Shown: positions 1-7,892 of the stretch, piece after piece
Layout of the letters: each line of letters opens with the position of its first letter
Numbering within the stretch: the first letter of the stretch is position 1
Assembly (NCBI RefSeq): GCF_003725775.1
Contig: NZ_RJSG01000006.1
Span: 124,001 to 188,000 of the forward strand
Length of the DNA stretch: 64,000 nt
Source: Nocardioides marmorisolisilvae
Lineage (GTDB): Bacteria > Actinomycetota > Actinomycetes > Propionibacteriales > Nocardioidaceae
Direction of reading: 5' to 3'
The notes under the pieces: model-generated
Told to the model about the DNA's origin: nothing
What the model saw: the letters and a program-made list of their open reading frames with translations, nothing else
Database searches by the model: none
Program-made: the position numbers and the translations under genes

Positions 1-1119
1 CTTCAGGTAGAGCTGGAAGGCAGCGTAGATGGCCCGGTTCAGCGGCAGGTCCCACTCGCCGGCGTACTCGACCGCCTCGCCGCCGGTGCCGACCTTGAAC
101 TGGATCAGGCCCAGGTGGGGGTCGTCGGAGGCAAGGGTCTCGGTGATGCCGCGCAGGTCGTAGACCCCTGCTCCGGCGGCCAGCGCGTCGGTGATCATCC
201 GCCACTGGATCGCGTTCGAGCCGCGGACCTCGCGCTTCTCCGTCGAGGAGGCGCCGTAGGAGTACCAGGTGTGGGTCCCGACCCGGATCCAGATGGTCGA
301 GGCGACCAGGTCACCCTCGTGCTGGGCCAGGTAGAGCCGGATCCGGTCGGGGTCCTCGCCCTGCAGCGCGGCGTACATCGTCTGGAAGTAGCCCAGTGGC
401 CGCGGGGTGAAGTGGTCCCGCTCCGCGGTGTGCGCGTAGAGCGCGTGGAAGGCGGGCAGGTCCTCGGCAGTGCCGACAGTGACCTCGACCCCCTCCTTGG
501 CGGCCTTCTTGATGTTGCGGCGCCAGAGCTGGTTCATGCCCGCCAGGACGTCGTCCTCGGTGCGACCGGCGAGCGGGATCTGGAAGTTGTACTGGGGCTG
601 GCCCGCGGCGAACCCACCGGCCACCGACTGGCACTGCCAGCCGAGCTCCCGGAGCTGGGAGAGGACCGAGGCGCCGACCTGGCTGCGCTCGCCGGGCGGC
701 AGCTGCGTCAGGGTGGTGACGGCGTCATCAGCGATGCCGTCCTTGATCTGGGCGGCGTCCCAGCGGCGGGTGACGACCGGCGGCCCGATCCGGATGCCGA
801 AGGCGCCCTGCGACTTCAGGTGCGCGGCCATCGGGTTCAGCCAGCCACCGAGGTCCTCCGAGGCCCAGTCGATCACCGGGCCCTCGGGCAGGTAGGCGAG
901 GTAGCGCTTCACCTTCGGCAGCTGCCGGTACAGGACCAGGGCGGCACCGACCAGGGCGTCGCCGGAGAACCAGCCGATCGACTCGGCCTTCCACTCCGCC
1001 TTCACCTGCGCCCATGCCGGCGTCTGCAGGAAGCTGGCCGAGGACTGGCTGTTCAGGAACGCCAGGTGGTCGGCTGCGGAGATCGTCCGCACGGCGAGCG
1101 CGGCTTCAGTGACGGGCAC
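1..1119 (-). CDS. FemAB/FemX-type peptidoglycan aminoacyltransferase (C-terminus cut by window edge)
   Basis: 373 codons are visible from a GTG start and the reading frame is still open at the window edge, so the C-terminus is missing. The protein contains phrases typical of the FemABX/lipid II interpeptide-bridge family: a GNAT-like first half with LPEGPVIDW, the segment GMNQLWRRNIKKAAKEGVEV in the middle, and YSYGASS with RGSNAIQWRMI later on. Family members transfer amino acids from aminoacyl-tRNA to the peptidoglycan stem peptide or act on similar acceptors in the cytoplasm; the amino acid cannot be told from sequence. A TAGTCT hexamer lies 6 nt before the GTG, so a leaderless mRNA is likely and this supports the start. 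It may form a unit with a gene beyond the edge. Confidence 0.85.
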   Translation of the reverse strand, partial: MPVTEAALAVRTISAADHLAFLNSQSSASFLQTPAWAQVKAEWKAESIGWFSGDALVGAALVLYRQLPKVKRYLAYLPEGPVIDWASEDLGGWLNPMAAHLKSQGAFGIRIGPPVVTRRWDAAQIKDGIADDAVTTLTQLPPGERSQVGASVLSQLRELGWQCQSVAGGFAAGQPQYNFQIPLAGRTEDDVLAGMNQLWRRNIKKAAKEGVEVTVGTAEDLPAFHALYAHTAERDHFTPRPLGYFQTMYAALQGEDPDRIRLYLAQHEGDLVASTIWIRVGTHTWYSYGASSTEKREVRGSNAIQWRMITDALAAGAGVYDLRGITETLASDDPHLGLIQFKVGTGGEAVEYAGEWDLPLNRAIYAAFQLYLK

Positions 1120-1125
1120 GCACCG

Positions 1126-1131
1126 AGACTA
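1126..1131 (-). promoter_or_regulatory. -10 element TAGTCT for the FemAB-type gene
   Basis: On the minus strand TAGTCT is followed by 6 nt (CGGTGC) and then the GTG start, the arrangement expected for a leaderless transcript. Confidence 0.5.
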
Positions 1132-1185
1132 ACGAGACGTCGGTGCCCGGGTCTGCCCGCACCGCGGGGGTCGTGAGGATGACCA

Positions 1186-2055
1186 CTAATCGGTCCCCAG
1201 TCCCGCGAGCTTCGGCGAGGCCCGGTCGATCGACGCCCGCAGCGTCTTCCAGGCGTTGCTCGTCGGATCGATCAGGGCGAAGTGGTCTCCCGGTACCTCG
1301 ATGCGCTCGACCTGTGGACCGCGGTGCCGGGTCAGGTAGGCCGCGGCCTGGGAAGCCGGAACCACCTGGTCGTCGGCAGCGACGACGACGGTCACCGGCT
1401 TGCGTGGGTGCAGCACCAGAGGATCTGCTTCCCGGTAGCGCTCCGGCACCTCGTCCGGGAGGCCGCCGAGCAGCTGGGGCACCGCTGCTCCACCGATGCC
1501 GCGCCGGGCCGCCGTCCGGAGGTCCAGCACTCCGGCCAGGGAGAAGGCACGCTCGGGCAGGAACCGCGGCGGGCCGCCGGGGGTGGCTGCGGTGCGGCTC
1601 GCGGCCCACGCCACGAGCTGCCCACCGGCGGAGTGCCCGAGAGCGTGCCGGGGCAGACCGGGACGCAGACCGTTCACCTTGTCCGGGAGGCGCTCGACCA
1701 GGTCGAACGCCGCCGCGACATCGGTGAAGGTGGCAGGCCAGCCACCACCGTCGCCGAGGCGGCGGTACTCGATGTTCCAGGTCGCGTACCCGTGCTCGTG
1801 CAGGTCGTCGGCGAGCGGTTCCATCAGGTCCGCTCCGTAGCTGCTCGACCAGAAACCTCCGTGCACGAGGACGACGAGGCCGCGTGCGTTCCCACCGGGG
1901 GTGCGCAGGCGACCGAACTGGTCGGCGTGGTCGTTGCCGTAGCGGAAGGTGTTGCTCGCAGGAGCCGGGTTCCTGCTCGAGCAGCCGACGACGCCGACCG
2001 CTGCCGCGGCCAGCAGGCCGCGGCGGGTGATCGTCAGAGCCGGGCGCGCAGCCAC
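1186..2055 (-). CDS. Tat-exported lipoprotein, alpha/beta hydrolase (esterase-like)
   Basis: 289 aa. The N-terminus has a twin-arginine motif (TITRRGLLA) followed by a hydrophobic stretch and a lipobox ending at Cys25 (VVGC), so it is predicted to be folded in the cytoplasm, exported by Tat and lipid-anchored. The fold is alpha/beta hydrolase: oxyanion HGG near residue 65, nucleophile elbow GHSAGG with Ser142, Asp228/229 and His258 (GDHFALID) completing the triad. The HGG plus GHSAGG pattern resembles the hormone-sensitive-lipase/kynurenine-formamidase group; the substrate is unknown. The GTG start lies 22 nt inside the 3' end of nfo upstream, so the two are probably co-transcribed. Confidence 0.8.
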   Translation of the reverse strand: MAARPALTITRRGLLAAAAVGVVGCSSRNPAPASNTFRYGNDHADQFGRLRTPGGNARGLVVLVHGGFWSSSYGADLMEPLADDLHEHGYATWNIEYRRLGDGGGWPATFTDVAAAFDLVERLPDKVNGLRPGLPRHALGHSAGGQLVAWAASRTAATPGGPPRFLPERAFSLAGVLDLRTAARRGIGGAAVPQLLGGLPDEVPERYREADPLVLHPRKPVTVVVAADDQVVPASQAAAYLTRHRGPQVERIEVPGDHFALIDPTSNAWKTLRASIDRASPKLAGLGTD

Positions 2056-2843
2056 GCGAAGTCGTCGCTGTGCTCGGCGGCGCCGCCGGGCGTCTCGCAG
2101 ATCACCGGGGCGCCGGCGTCACGGACCACGCCGACGAACTCGTCCGCATCCAGCTGACCGTTCCCGAAGTTGGCGTGCCGGTCGGCACCGGAGTCGAAGG
2201 CGTCGCGGCTGTCGTTCGCGTGCACCAGGTCGATCCGGCCGGTGATCGCGTGCAGCTGCTCGACCGCGTCGGTGAGCTTGATGCCGCCGGCCCAGGCGTG
2301 GCAGGTGTCCAGGCAGAAGCCGACGTTCTCGGCCCCCTCCGCCTGCTGGATCGCGGCCCAGGTGCCGGCGATCCGGTCGAGCTGGCGAGCCATCGCGTTG
2401 TCGCCGCCCGCGGTGTTCTCCAGCAGCAGCGGGATCTTCAGGTCGGTCGCCTCGACCGCCTTGCGCCAGTTGTCGAAACCCTTCGCCGGGTCGTCCTCGG
2501 CGTTGACGTGGCCACCGTGCACGATGAGGCCCTTGGCGCCGATCTCCGCCGCCGCGTCGAGGTGCTGCTGAAGCAGCTTGCGGCTGGGGATCCGGATCCG
2601 GTTGTTCGTGGTCGCCACGTTCACGATGTACGGCGCGTGCACGTAGAGGTCGATCCCGGCCGCCTCGGCGTCGGCCTTGAGCCCGGCCGCGCCGCCGGCG
2701 TACCGGATCTCGGGGCCCTTGTAGCCCTGCGGGTCGCCGAGGAAGAACTGCACGAGGCTGGTCTCGCGCGCCTTGGCCTCGGCGATCGGGTCGGTCTGGT
2801 CGACGTGGGCTCCGATGCCCCAGGAGAACGACGTGCTGCTCAT
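2034..2843 (-). CDS. nfo: Deoxyribonuclease IV (AP endonuclease, endonuclease IV family)
   Basis: 269 aa, the normal size for endonuclease IV. It hydrolyses the phosphodiester 5' of abasic sites in base-excision repair and uses a three-metal zinc centre. Family motifs appear in order: HAPY near residue 67, LLLENTAG near 140, GFCLDTCHAWAG near 175, LVHANDS near 207, DRHANFGNG and ICETPGG at the end, supplying the metal-binding His, Asp and Glu residues. The ATG is preceded by GGAG and also by TAAGGT 6 nt upstream. It is divergent from the TetR gene, whose palindromic operator lies about 110 bp away, so shared control is possible but not shown. Confidence 0.92.
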   Translation of the reverse strand: MSSTSFSWGIGAHVDQTDPIAEAKARETSLVQFFLGDPQGYKGPEIRYAGGAAGLKADAEAAGIDLYVHAPYIVNVATTNNRIRIPSRKLLQQHLDAAAEIGAKGLIVHGGHVNAEDDPAKGFDNWRKAVEATDLKIPLLLENTAGGDNAMARQLDRIAGTWAAIQQAEGAENVGFCLDTCHAWAGGIKLTDAVEQLHAITGRIDLVHANDSRDAFDSGADRHANFGNGQLDADEFVGVVRDAGAPVICETPGGAAEHSDDFAWLRARL

Positions 2844-2849
2844 GACTCC

Positions 2850-2855
2850 ACCTTA
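2850..2855 (-). promoter_or_regulatory. -10 element TAAGGT for nfo
   Basis: TAAGGT on the minus strand, 6 nt before the ATG. The intervening GGAGTC is also Shine-Dalgarno-like, so the transcript may or may not be leaderless. Confidence 0.35.
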
Positions 2856-2954
2856 GGAGGGGTCACCGACGGCGTCGCCCGGCGGTCGCCAGCGCCGCCG
2901 CGCCCAGGCCGAGCTCCATCGCGAGCGTCCATGTCCGGAACGCTAGCCGCGATT

Positions 2955-2980
2955 GAGTATTTGAACATGTTCAAATACTC
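2955..2980. promoter_or_regulatory. Perfect 26-bp palindrome, predicted TetR operator
   Basis: The 26 bases are identical to their reverse complement; the core is TTTGAACATGTTCAAA. The right end overlaps the predicted -10 TACTCT of the downstream TetR gene. Palindromes with a TTGAAC..GTTCAA core are known operators of TetR-family repressors. Autorepression is inferred. Confidence 0.85.
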
Positions 2981-2981
2981 T
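2976..2981 (+). promoter_or_regulatory. -10 element TACTCT for the TetR gene
   Basis: TACTCT followed by CGGACC and the ATG. It overlaps the last five bases of the palindrome, so a bound repressor would block polymerase. Confidence 0.6.
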
Positions 2982-2987
2982 CGGACC

Positions 2988-3650
2988 ATGAGCCCTCGCC
3001 AGGACACCCGGCAGCTGATCCTCGACACCGCCCTGCGGCTCTTCGAGGAGCGTGGTTACGCCCGCACGACGATGCGGGCGATCGCCGAGGAAGCCGGCGT
3101 CACCCCGAGCAACGCCTACTACTGGTTCGCCAGCAAGGACGAGCTGGTCCAGGCCTTCTACCTGCGGATCCAGACCGAGCACGCCGAGAGAGCGGCGATG
3201 GCACTCGCCTCCGGGTTGCCGCTGACCGACCGGCTGCGGGCCGTCGAGCACGCCTTCCTCGACGTGATCGCCGACTACCACGGCTTCGGGAGCGCCTTCG
3301 TGGCGATCGCGATCTCCCCGGAGAGTCCGACCCACCCGCTGAGCGAGTCATCCGCGCCGGCACGTGAGCAGTCGATGGCGATCTACCGCGAGGTCGTCGC
3401 CGGCGCCGCTCCCCGCGTGCCCGACAAGGTCCGCGACATCCTCCCCGAGCTGCTCTGGCTCTGCCATCTCGGCGTGACGCTGTTCTGGGTCACCGACCGC
3501 AGCCCCGGCCAGGAACGGACCAGGCGGCTGGTGGACGCGACCGTCCCGCTGATCACGCCGATGCTGCGGGTCGCCCGGTTGCCGTGGGGCGGCGCAGTGG
3601 TCGACCAGGTCCGCGGCGCGTTGGCCGTGGCGATGGAGCGAGCCGGGTGA
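2988..3650 (+). CDS. TetR/AcrR-family transcriptional regulator
   Basis: 220 aa. The N-terminal helix-turn-helix is clear (residues about 8-55: ILDTALRLFEERGYARTTM, IAEEAGVTPSNAYYWFASKDEL), followed by an all-helical ligand domain with FWVTDRSPGQERTRRLVD near residue 165. The start chosen is the ATG just after the palindrome; the frame is open far upstream, but that part overlaps nfo on the other strand and has no family similarity. The effector is unknown. Divergent nfo and its lipoprotein partner are the nearest candidate targets besides the gene itself. Confidence 0.9.
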   Translation: MSPRQDTRQLILDTALRLFEERGYARTTMRAIAEEAGVTPSNAYYWFASKDELVQAFYLRIQTEHAERAAMALASGLPLTDRLRAVEHAFLDVIADYHGFGSAFVAIAISPESPTHPLSESSAPAREQSMAIYREVVAGAAPRVPDKVRDILPELLWLCHLGVTLFWVTDRSPGQERTRRLVDATVPLITPMLRVARLPWGGAVVDQVRGALAVAMERAG

Positions 3651-3717
3651 ACGTGTTCGGGCTGTGCTCGCGCCGGTAGGCCCGGTCTCCGATTCGCATC
3701 CCAGGGCCCGCTCCGGT

Positions 3718-3723
3718 TACTCT
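3718..3723 (+). promoter_or_regulatory. Candidate -10 (TACTCT) for the rpsF operon
   Basis: TACTCT about 95 bp before the rpsF start, giving a predicted 5' leader of roughly 90 nt. No convincing -35 was seen. Confidence 0.4.
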
Positions 3724-3733
3724 TTCCCGTCGC

Positions 3734-3750
3734 GCTCTCCCGATGAGAGC
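3734..3750 (+). promoter_or_regulatory. Hairpin in rpsF leader
   Basis: GCTCTC and GAGAGC form a 6-bp stem with a 5-nt loop just after the predicted transcription start. Confidence 0.3.
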
Positions 3751-3770
3751 CGGCAAACGCTAGCCCTCCT

Positions 3771-3789
3771 GCCACGGAAACGCCGTGGC
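3771..3789 (+). promoter_or_regulatory. Second hairpin in rpsF leader, possible ribosomal-protein autoregulation
   Basis: GCCACGG and CCGTGGC form a 7-bp stem around AAACG, ending 11 nt before the Shine-Dalgarno AAGGAGG. In other bacteria S6:S18 binds its own leader. Whether this hairpin does so is inference from position only. Confidence 0.35.
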
Positions 3790-3818
3790 CGCCAAGTCCG
3801 AAGGAGGTGGAGAACGCT

Positions 3819-4109
3819 ATGCGTGCCTATGAAGTCATGGTCATCCTCGACCCTGAGCTCGAAGAGCGGACGGTCGCCCCGTCGCTCGACACGTACCTGA
3901 ACGTCGTTCGCAACGACGGTGGTGTCGTCGAGAACGTCGACATCTGGGGTCGTCGTCGTCTCGCCTACGAGATCAACAAGAACGCCGAGGGCATCTACGC
4001 CGTCGTCACGCTGCAGGCCGAGCCGGCCACCGTGAAGGAACTCGACCGTCAGCTCACCCTGAATGAGTCGGTTCTTCGTACTAAGGTCCTTCGACCGGAC
4101 GCTCACTGA
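3819..4109 (+). CDS. rpsF: 30S ribosomal protein S6
   Basis: 96 aa. It begins [16 protein letters not shown] and carries [14 protein letters not shown] near residue 45, both S6 hallmarks; it binds 16S rRNA in the platform with S18. The ATG is chosen because AAGGAGG sits 11 nt upstream and the length fits the family; a GTG 12 nt earlier overlaps that ribosome-binding site. First gene of the rpsF-ssb-rpsR-rplI operon. Confidence 0.97.
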   Translation: MRAYEVMVILDPELEERTVAPSLDTYLNVVRNDGGVVENVDIWGRRRLAYEINKNAEGIYAVVTLQAEPATVKELDRQLTLNESVLRTKVLRPDAH

Positions 4110-4142
4110 TAGCTCCGGACCCGAAATCCTAGGGAGAAACCC

Positions 4143-4706
4143 ATGGCAGGCGAGACCATCATCACCGTTGTCGGCAACCTGACGGGCGACCCGGAGCTCC
4201 GGTTCACCCCGTCGGGCGCGGCGGTCGCGAACTTCACGATCGCGTCCACCCCGCGGACCTTCGACCGTCAGTCCAACGAGTGGAAGGACGGCGACACGCT
4301 GTTCCTCAACTGCTCGGTGTGGCGCCAGGCGGCCGAGAACGTCGCGGAGTCGCTGCAGCGCGGCATGCGCGTCGTTGCGCAGGGTCGCCTGAAGGCTCGT
4401 TCGTACGAGACCCGTGAGGGCGAGAAGCGCACGGTGATGGAGATGGACGTCGAGGAAGTCGGCCCCAGCCTCAAGTACGCGACTGCCAAGGTCACCCGCG
4501 CCACCCGCAGCTCGGGCGGCGGCGGTGGCGGTTTCTCCGGTGGCGACGACCCGTGGGCGTCCCAGCCCGCTGCTCCTGCTGCACAGCAGGGTGGCGGCTC
4601 GTGGGGCGGCCAGCAGGGCGGAGCCCCGCAGGGCGGCAACGGTGGGCAGCAGCCCGCCGGCGACCCGTGGGCAGTGCCCGGCGGGTCCGAAGAGCCGCCG
4701 TTCTAA
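4143..4706 (+). CDS. ssb: Single-stranded DNA-binding protein
   Basis: 187 aa. It has an N-terminal OB fold (residues about 1-110, starting [20 protein letters not shown]), then a Gly/Gln/Pro-rich linker with a Gly run near 122 and several QQGG repeats, and the acidic tip EEPPF that recruits repair and replication proteins. It coats single-stranded DNA during replication, recombination and repair. The linker is long, as in other actinobacteria. The ribosome-binding site is AGGGAG. Its place between rpsF and rpsR is conserved across bacteria. Confidence 0.97.
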   Translation: MAGETIITVVGNLTGDPELRFTPSGAAVANFTIASTPRTFDRQSNEWKDGDTLFLNCSVWRQAAENVAESLQRGMRVVAQGRLKARSYETREGEKRTVMEMDVEEVGPSLKYATAKVTRATRSSGGGGGGFSGGDDPWASQPAAPAAQQGGGSWGGQQGGAPQGGNGGQQPAGDPWAVPGGSEEPPF

Positions 4707-4731
4707 CCAACATCCAGCCAACCATTCCGGC

Positions 4732-4746
4732 GTGAGCCGGGCTCAC
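4732..4746 (+). other. Small hairpin between ssb and rpsR
   Basis: GTGAGC and GCTCAC form a 6-bp stem with a 3-nt loop just before the rpsR ribosome-binding site AAAGGGAG. It could tune rpsR translation or do nothing. Confidence 0.25.
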
Positions 4747-4763
4747 TGAAAGGGAGCACCACA

Positions 4764-5000
4764 ATGGCGAAGGCAGTGATTCGCAAGCCCAAGAAGAAGG
4801 TTTGCCAGTTCTGCAAGGACAAGTCGTCCGAGATCGATTACAAGGACACGAACCTGCTCCGCAAGTTCATCTCCGACCGCGGCAAGATCCGCGCCCGCCG
4901 GGTCACCGGCAACTGCGTCCAGCACCAGCGCGACGTGGCCACGGCCGTCAAGAACGCCCGTGAGGTCGCGCTGCTTCCGTACACGTCGGCAGCTCGCTGA
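4764..5000 (+). CDS. rpsR: 30S ribosomal protein S18 (Cys-containing form)
   Basis: 78 aa. S18 features are [13 protein letters not shown] at the N-terminus, [15 protein letters not shown] in the middle and [12 protein letters not shown]. The CxxC pair plus the later Cys and His are the zinc-ribbon set of the C+ form; many actinobacteria also keep a zinc-free C- paralogue repressed by Zur. S18 pairs with S6 in the 30S platform. The ribosome-binding site AAAGGGAG and operon position support the start. Confidence 0.96.
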   Translation: MAKAVIRKPKKKVCQFCKDKSSEIDYKDTNLLRKFISDRGKIRARRVTGNCVQHQRDVATAVKNAREVALLPYTSAAR

Positions 5001-5017
5001 GAAAGGGGACTGACGAC

Positions 5018-5461
5018 ATGAAGCTCATCCTGACGCAGGAAGTGACCGGTCTCGGCGCCCCGGGCGACGTGGTCGAGGTCAAGGACGGCTACGGCCGCAA
5101 CTACCTCATCCCCCGTGGTTTCGGCATCCGCTGGACCCGCGGTGGCGAGAAGACCATCGAGTCGATCAAGAAGGCTCGCGAGTCCCGTGCGGTCCGCGAC
5201 GCCGACCACGCGGCCGAGGTGAAGGCGACGCTCGAGGCGTCCGTCTTCCAGGTCAAGGTCCGTGCCGGTGAGGGTGGCCGCCTGTTCGGCGCCGTCACCA
5301 CCGCCGACATCGCCTCGGCGATCTCTGCCGCTGGCGGCGAGGTCGACAAGCGCACGATCGTGGTCGCGAACCCGATCAAGTCGCTCGGCGCGCACACGGT
5401 GACCGTGAAGGTGCACGACGACGTCGAGGCGAAGGTCAACCTGAACGTCGTTTCTGCCTGA
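5018..5461 (+). CDS. rplI: 50S ribosomal protein L9
   Basis: 147 aa. The N-terminal L9 domain ([34 protein letters not shown]) is joined by a charged helix to the C-terminal domain ([12 protein letters not shown], about 85-147). L9 binds 23S rRNA near the L1 stalk and affects translation fidelity. AAAGGGG precedes the ATG. Last gene of the operon, followed at once by a terminator-like hairpin. Confidence 0.97.
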   Translation: MKLILTQEVTGLGAPGDVVEVKDGYGRNYLIPRGFGIRWTRGGEKTIESIKKARESRAVRDADHAAEVKATLEASVFQVKVRAGEGGRLFGAVTTADIASAISAAGGEVDKRTIVVANPIKSLGAHTVTVKVHDDVEAKVNLNVVSA

Positions 5462-5469
5462 TTCGTTCG

Positions 5470-5505
5470 AAGGCCGTCCCCCTCATTCCGAGGTGGGGCG
5501 GCCTT
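5470..5505. terminator. Bidirectional terminator-like hairpin after rplI
   Basis: AAGGCCGTCCCC and GGGGCGGCCTT pair with one bulged base around a loop of about 12 nt, followed by CGTCCTTCC. The stop codon of the convergent membrane-protein gene lies inside the loop, so one hairpin may serve both strands. Confidence 0.7.
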
Positions 5506-6121
5506 CGTCCTTCCTGGGCCTCGGGTGGATCAGGAGGGGACCGGGGCCGCCGAGCCACTCACGCCGGTGCACCCGGAAGAGGTAGTAGATCAGGACCGCC
5601 TGGACCAGCCCGACGCCGACGAGGGTCGGGGTGATCAGGTTCTCCACGTCGCCGCCGTACGCGATCGGCGGCAGCACGATGGCCGCGCCGATCCCCCACA
5701 GGAGTACTCCGAACCGGCCGGCCACGAACACGTCGCGGGGCTCCTGGGCGATGGCCTCCTGGCCGATCACCCGGACCAGCAGCAGCGACATCGCCGACTG
5801 CGGCAGTGCCAGCGCCCAGGCGATCGAGGCGGCCTTCGTGGCCTGGTCGAGCTCGGCCGCGGTGCGCAGGTGGTCGGGGATGTCGGGGAGCTGTTCGGTC
5901 AACTGCGGGAACCACAGCGGGATGCTCACCGCGAGCGCGACCCAGGCCAGCCAGTAGGCGACGTCGACGTCCAGGTGCTTGCGCAGAGCGCTCATCCCGG
6001 AGACCACCAGCACCCACCCCAGCGGATCGGGGAGTCCGTCGTACACGTGGTGCGCGATGTCGAAGTTCGCCGGCACGAAGATGATGACCAGACCCATCGC
6101 GATCTTCTGCAGCGGGCTCAC
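5483..6121 (-). CDS. Uncharacterised multi-pass membrane protein
   Basis: 212 aa from a GTG start. At least five hydrophobic segments are visible (around residues 5-20, 30-47, 55-75, 100-120, 132-155 and 165-185), and a basic tail (RPRKDEGRPTSE) follows. No family is recognised and no catalytic motif is visible. The gene starts 4 nt after the MATE gene ends, so the two are almost certainly co-transcribed and this may be an accessory of that exporter, but function is unknown. Confidence 0.7.
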   Translation of the reverse strand: MSPLQKIAMGLVIIFVPANFDIAHHVYDGLPDPLGWVLVVSGMSALRKHLDVDVAYWLAWVALAVSIPLWFPQLTEQLPDIPDHLRTAAELDQATKAASIAWALALPQSAMSLLLVRVIGQEAIAQEPRDVFVAGRFGVLLWGIGAAIVLPPIAYGGDVENLITPTLVGVGLVQAVLIYYLFRVHRREWLGGPGPLLIHPRPRKDEGRPTSE

Positions 6122-6125
6122 GCGC

Positions 6126-7436
6126 TCACCCTACGGTCATCCAGGCCTCGGTCCGCTCCCGCGCCAGCAGCACCACCGCGCGTCCGCCCATGAACGCCGC
6201 CCCGAACGCGACCCACAGCCAGACCAGCGTGCCGCCGAAGCTCACGGCGACCCACGCCGTCGGGGCGAAGACGACGAGGACGACGAGCCCCACCCACGCG
6301 AGGTAGCGGCCGTCCCCGGCGCCGATCAGGACGCCGTCGAGCACGAAGACCACCCCGGCCAGCGGCTGGGCCACGGCAGCGACCAGCAGCACCCCGGTGA
6401 GCAGGTCCTGGACGCGGTCGTCGGCGGTGAACAGCGGCCCGAGGAGCGGGGCGAGCGCCGCCAGCGCGATCCCGGTGACGATCCCGGAGAGCGCGCCCCA
6501 GCGCAGCATCCTGCGCGTGATCCTCCGCGTCCCGGCGCGGTCGCCGGCGCCGAGGTAGCGGCCGGTGATCGCCTGGGCGGCGATCGCGATGGCATCCAGC
6601 GTGAAGGCCAGGAAGGACCAGAGGGTCATCGCGATCTGCATGGCGGCCAGGTCGGTCTCGCCGAGGGAGGTCGCCCCGAAGGTCATCACCAGCAGCGAGG
6701 CCCGCAGGGTGATCGTGCGCAGGAGGAGCGGGACACCGGCGCGGCCGGCCAGGCGGACACCCTCAGGGCTCGGCCGGCGCGACACCCGGTGCCGCCGCGC
6801 CGCCCGGTCGACCACCACGAGCATCACCGCTGCGGAGCCGGTCTGGGCCAGCACGGTGCCGAGCGCGGAGCCTCGGATGCCCAGGTCCAGGCCGTAGACG
6901 AGCAGCAGGTTGAGGCCGACATTGGCCAGGTTGCCGCCGACGGCGACGACCAGCGGCGTGCGCGTGTCCTGGAGCCCGCGCAGGATCCCGGTCGCGGCGA
7001 GCATCACCAGCAGCGGGACGGCGCCCAGGAACCCGATGCGCAGGTACTGCTCTGCCTGGTCGGAGACCCGGTCCCCGGCGCCGAACGCCTCCACCAGCAC
7101 CGGTGTGCCGAGAGCGCCCAGAACGGTGATCACCGCTCCGATCACGACGGCCAGCCAGACGCCGTCGATCCCGCTGCGGATCGCCGCGGCCAGGTCTCCG
7201 GCACCGATCCGGCGGGCCACGGAGGCGGTGGTGCCGTACGCGAGGAAGATGCAGAGGCTGATCAGAGTGCTCAGCACGGCCCCGGCGATGCCCAGGCCGG
7301 CGAGCTGGGTGGTGCCCAGGTGGCCGACGATCGCGGAGTCCGCGAGGAGGAACAACGGCTCGGCGACCAGCGCCAGGAAGGCCGGTACGGCGAGACGGAG
7401 GATCTCGCGGTCCTCGCTCCCGCTGCTGGTGGCCAC
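6126..7436 (-). CDS. MATE-family multidrug/toxin efflux transporter
   Basis: 436 aa with about 12 hydrophobic helices in two halves. It begins EDREILRLAVPAFLALVAEPLFLLAD, the characteristic first helix of the DinF-like MATE branch, and later has QDTRTPLVVAVGGNLANVGLNLLLVYG, a recurring MATE phrase. Such proteins export organic cations or metabolites using H+ or Na+ gradients. The GTG start is supported by TAGCCT 7 nt upstream. It is divergent from dnaB across the DnaA-box-rich region. Confidence 0.88.
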   Translation of the reverse strand: MATSSGSEDREILRLAVPAFLALVAEPLFLLADSAIVGHLGTTQLAGLGIAGAVLSTLISLCIFLAYGTTASVARRIGAGDLAAAIRSGIDGVWLAVVIGAVITVLGALGTPVLVEAFGAGDRVSDQAEQYLRIGFLGAVPLLVMLAATGILRGLQDTRTPLVVAVGGNLANVGLNLLLVYGLDLGIRGSALGTVLAQTGSAAVMLVVVDRAARRHRVSRRPSPEGVRLAGRAGVPLLLRTITLRASLLVMTFGATSLGETDLAAMQIAMTLWSFLAFTLDAIAIAAQAITGRYLGAGDRAGTRRITRRMLRWGALSGIVTGIALAALAPLLGPLFTADDRVQDLLTGVLLVAAVAQPLAGVVFVLDGVLIGAGDGRYLAWVGLVVLVVFAPTAWVAVSFGGTLVWLWVAFGAAFMGGRAVVLLARERTEAWMTVG

Positions 7437-7443
7437 GGGCTGC

Positions 7444-7449
7444 AGGCTA
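7444..7449 (-). promoter_or_regulatory. -10 element TAGCCT for the MATE gene
   Basis: TAGCCT on the minus strand, 7 nt before the GTG. A leaderless transcript is predicted. Confidence 0.5.
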
Positions 7450-7465
7450 GGGGATGGGGAATGCC

Positions 7466-7733
7466 TGTTGATAACCGTCCTGGCCTGTGGGTAATTGAAT
7501 CGGTCAGCGGATAAGTCGACATAGCCACCGGCCCGTCCCAGATGACGAAACGGTTAACGGAATCAAGATCGAATTCTTTTTTCCACAACCCGTGGATCGA
7601 CGAAAGTGCAGGTCAGACGCCCTGTAAATACGAAACTCGTCTCCGGATCCACAGCGCGGTCACCATCCTGTGCACAGGATTCTCTGCGTGTTCCACACCG
7701 CCCACAGGGTTTTCCACAATCGCCTGTGGATTC
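7466..7733. promoter_or_regulatory. Cluster of DnaA-box-like 9-mers with an AT-rich patch upstream of dnaB
   Basis: Compared with TTATCCACA/TGTGGATAA, I see TGTTGATAA at 7466, TGTGGGTAA at 7486 (8/9), TTTTCCACA at 7579 and 7710 (8/9 each), GGATCCACA at 7645, TGTTCCACA at 7689 and TGTGGATTC at 7725 (7/9 each). A perfect 16-bp palindrome ATCCTGTGCACAGGAT lies at 7665-7680. Bases 7545-7585 are clearly AT-rich against a GC-rich background. The 456 bp between the MATE and dnaB starts hold no convincing gene. Confidence 0.55.
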
Positions 7734-7848
7734 CGGACTTGGCGAGTCTCGGAGCAGGACTTAGTGTCACGCAATCGCGGGTTCGCCGGTCTTGTCGGTG
7801 GGGGCACCTAGCGTCCTATCCAGCACCACGAGCACCACCAACACCAGG

Positions 7849-7884
7849 CCGACCAGAGGGCCGACCCGAGGGCCGATCAGAGGG
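7849..7884 (+). repeat. Three tandem 12-bp repeats just before dnaB
   Basis: CCGACCAGAGGG, CCGACCCGAGGG and CCGATCAGAGGG lie back to back, differing by one or two bases. The last copy supplies the AGAGGGGG that acts as the dnaB ribosome-binding site, so copy number could affect translation. Confidence 0.85.
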
Positions 7885-7892
7885 GGAATCTG

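Noticed and set aside
2863-2919. An 18-codon peptide (MELGLGAAALATAGRRRR) between nfo and the TetR gene
   Set aside because: No ribosome-binding site or -10 at a suitable place, and nothing else supports it.
7542-7811. An 89-codon open frame upstream of dnaB
   Set aside because: Its composition is unlike other genes here, it has no ribosome-binding site and it runs through the DnaA-box cluster.
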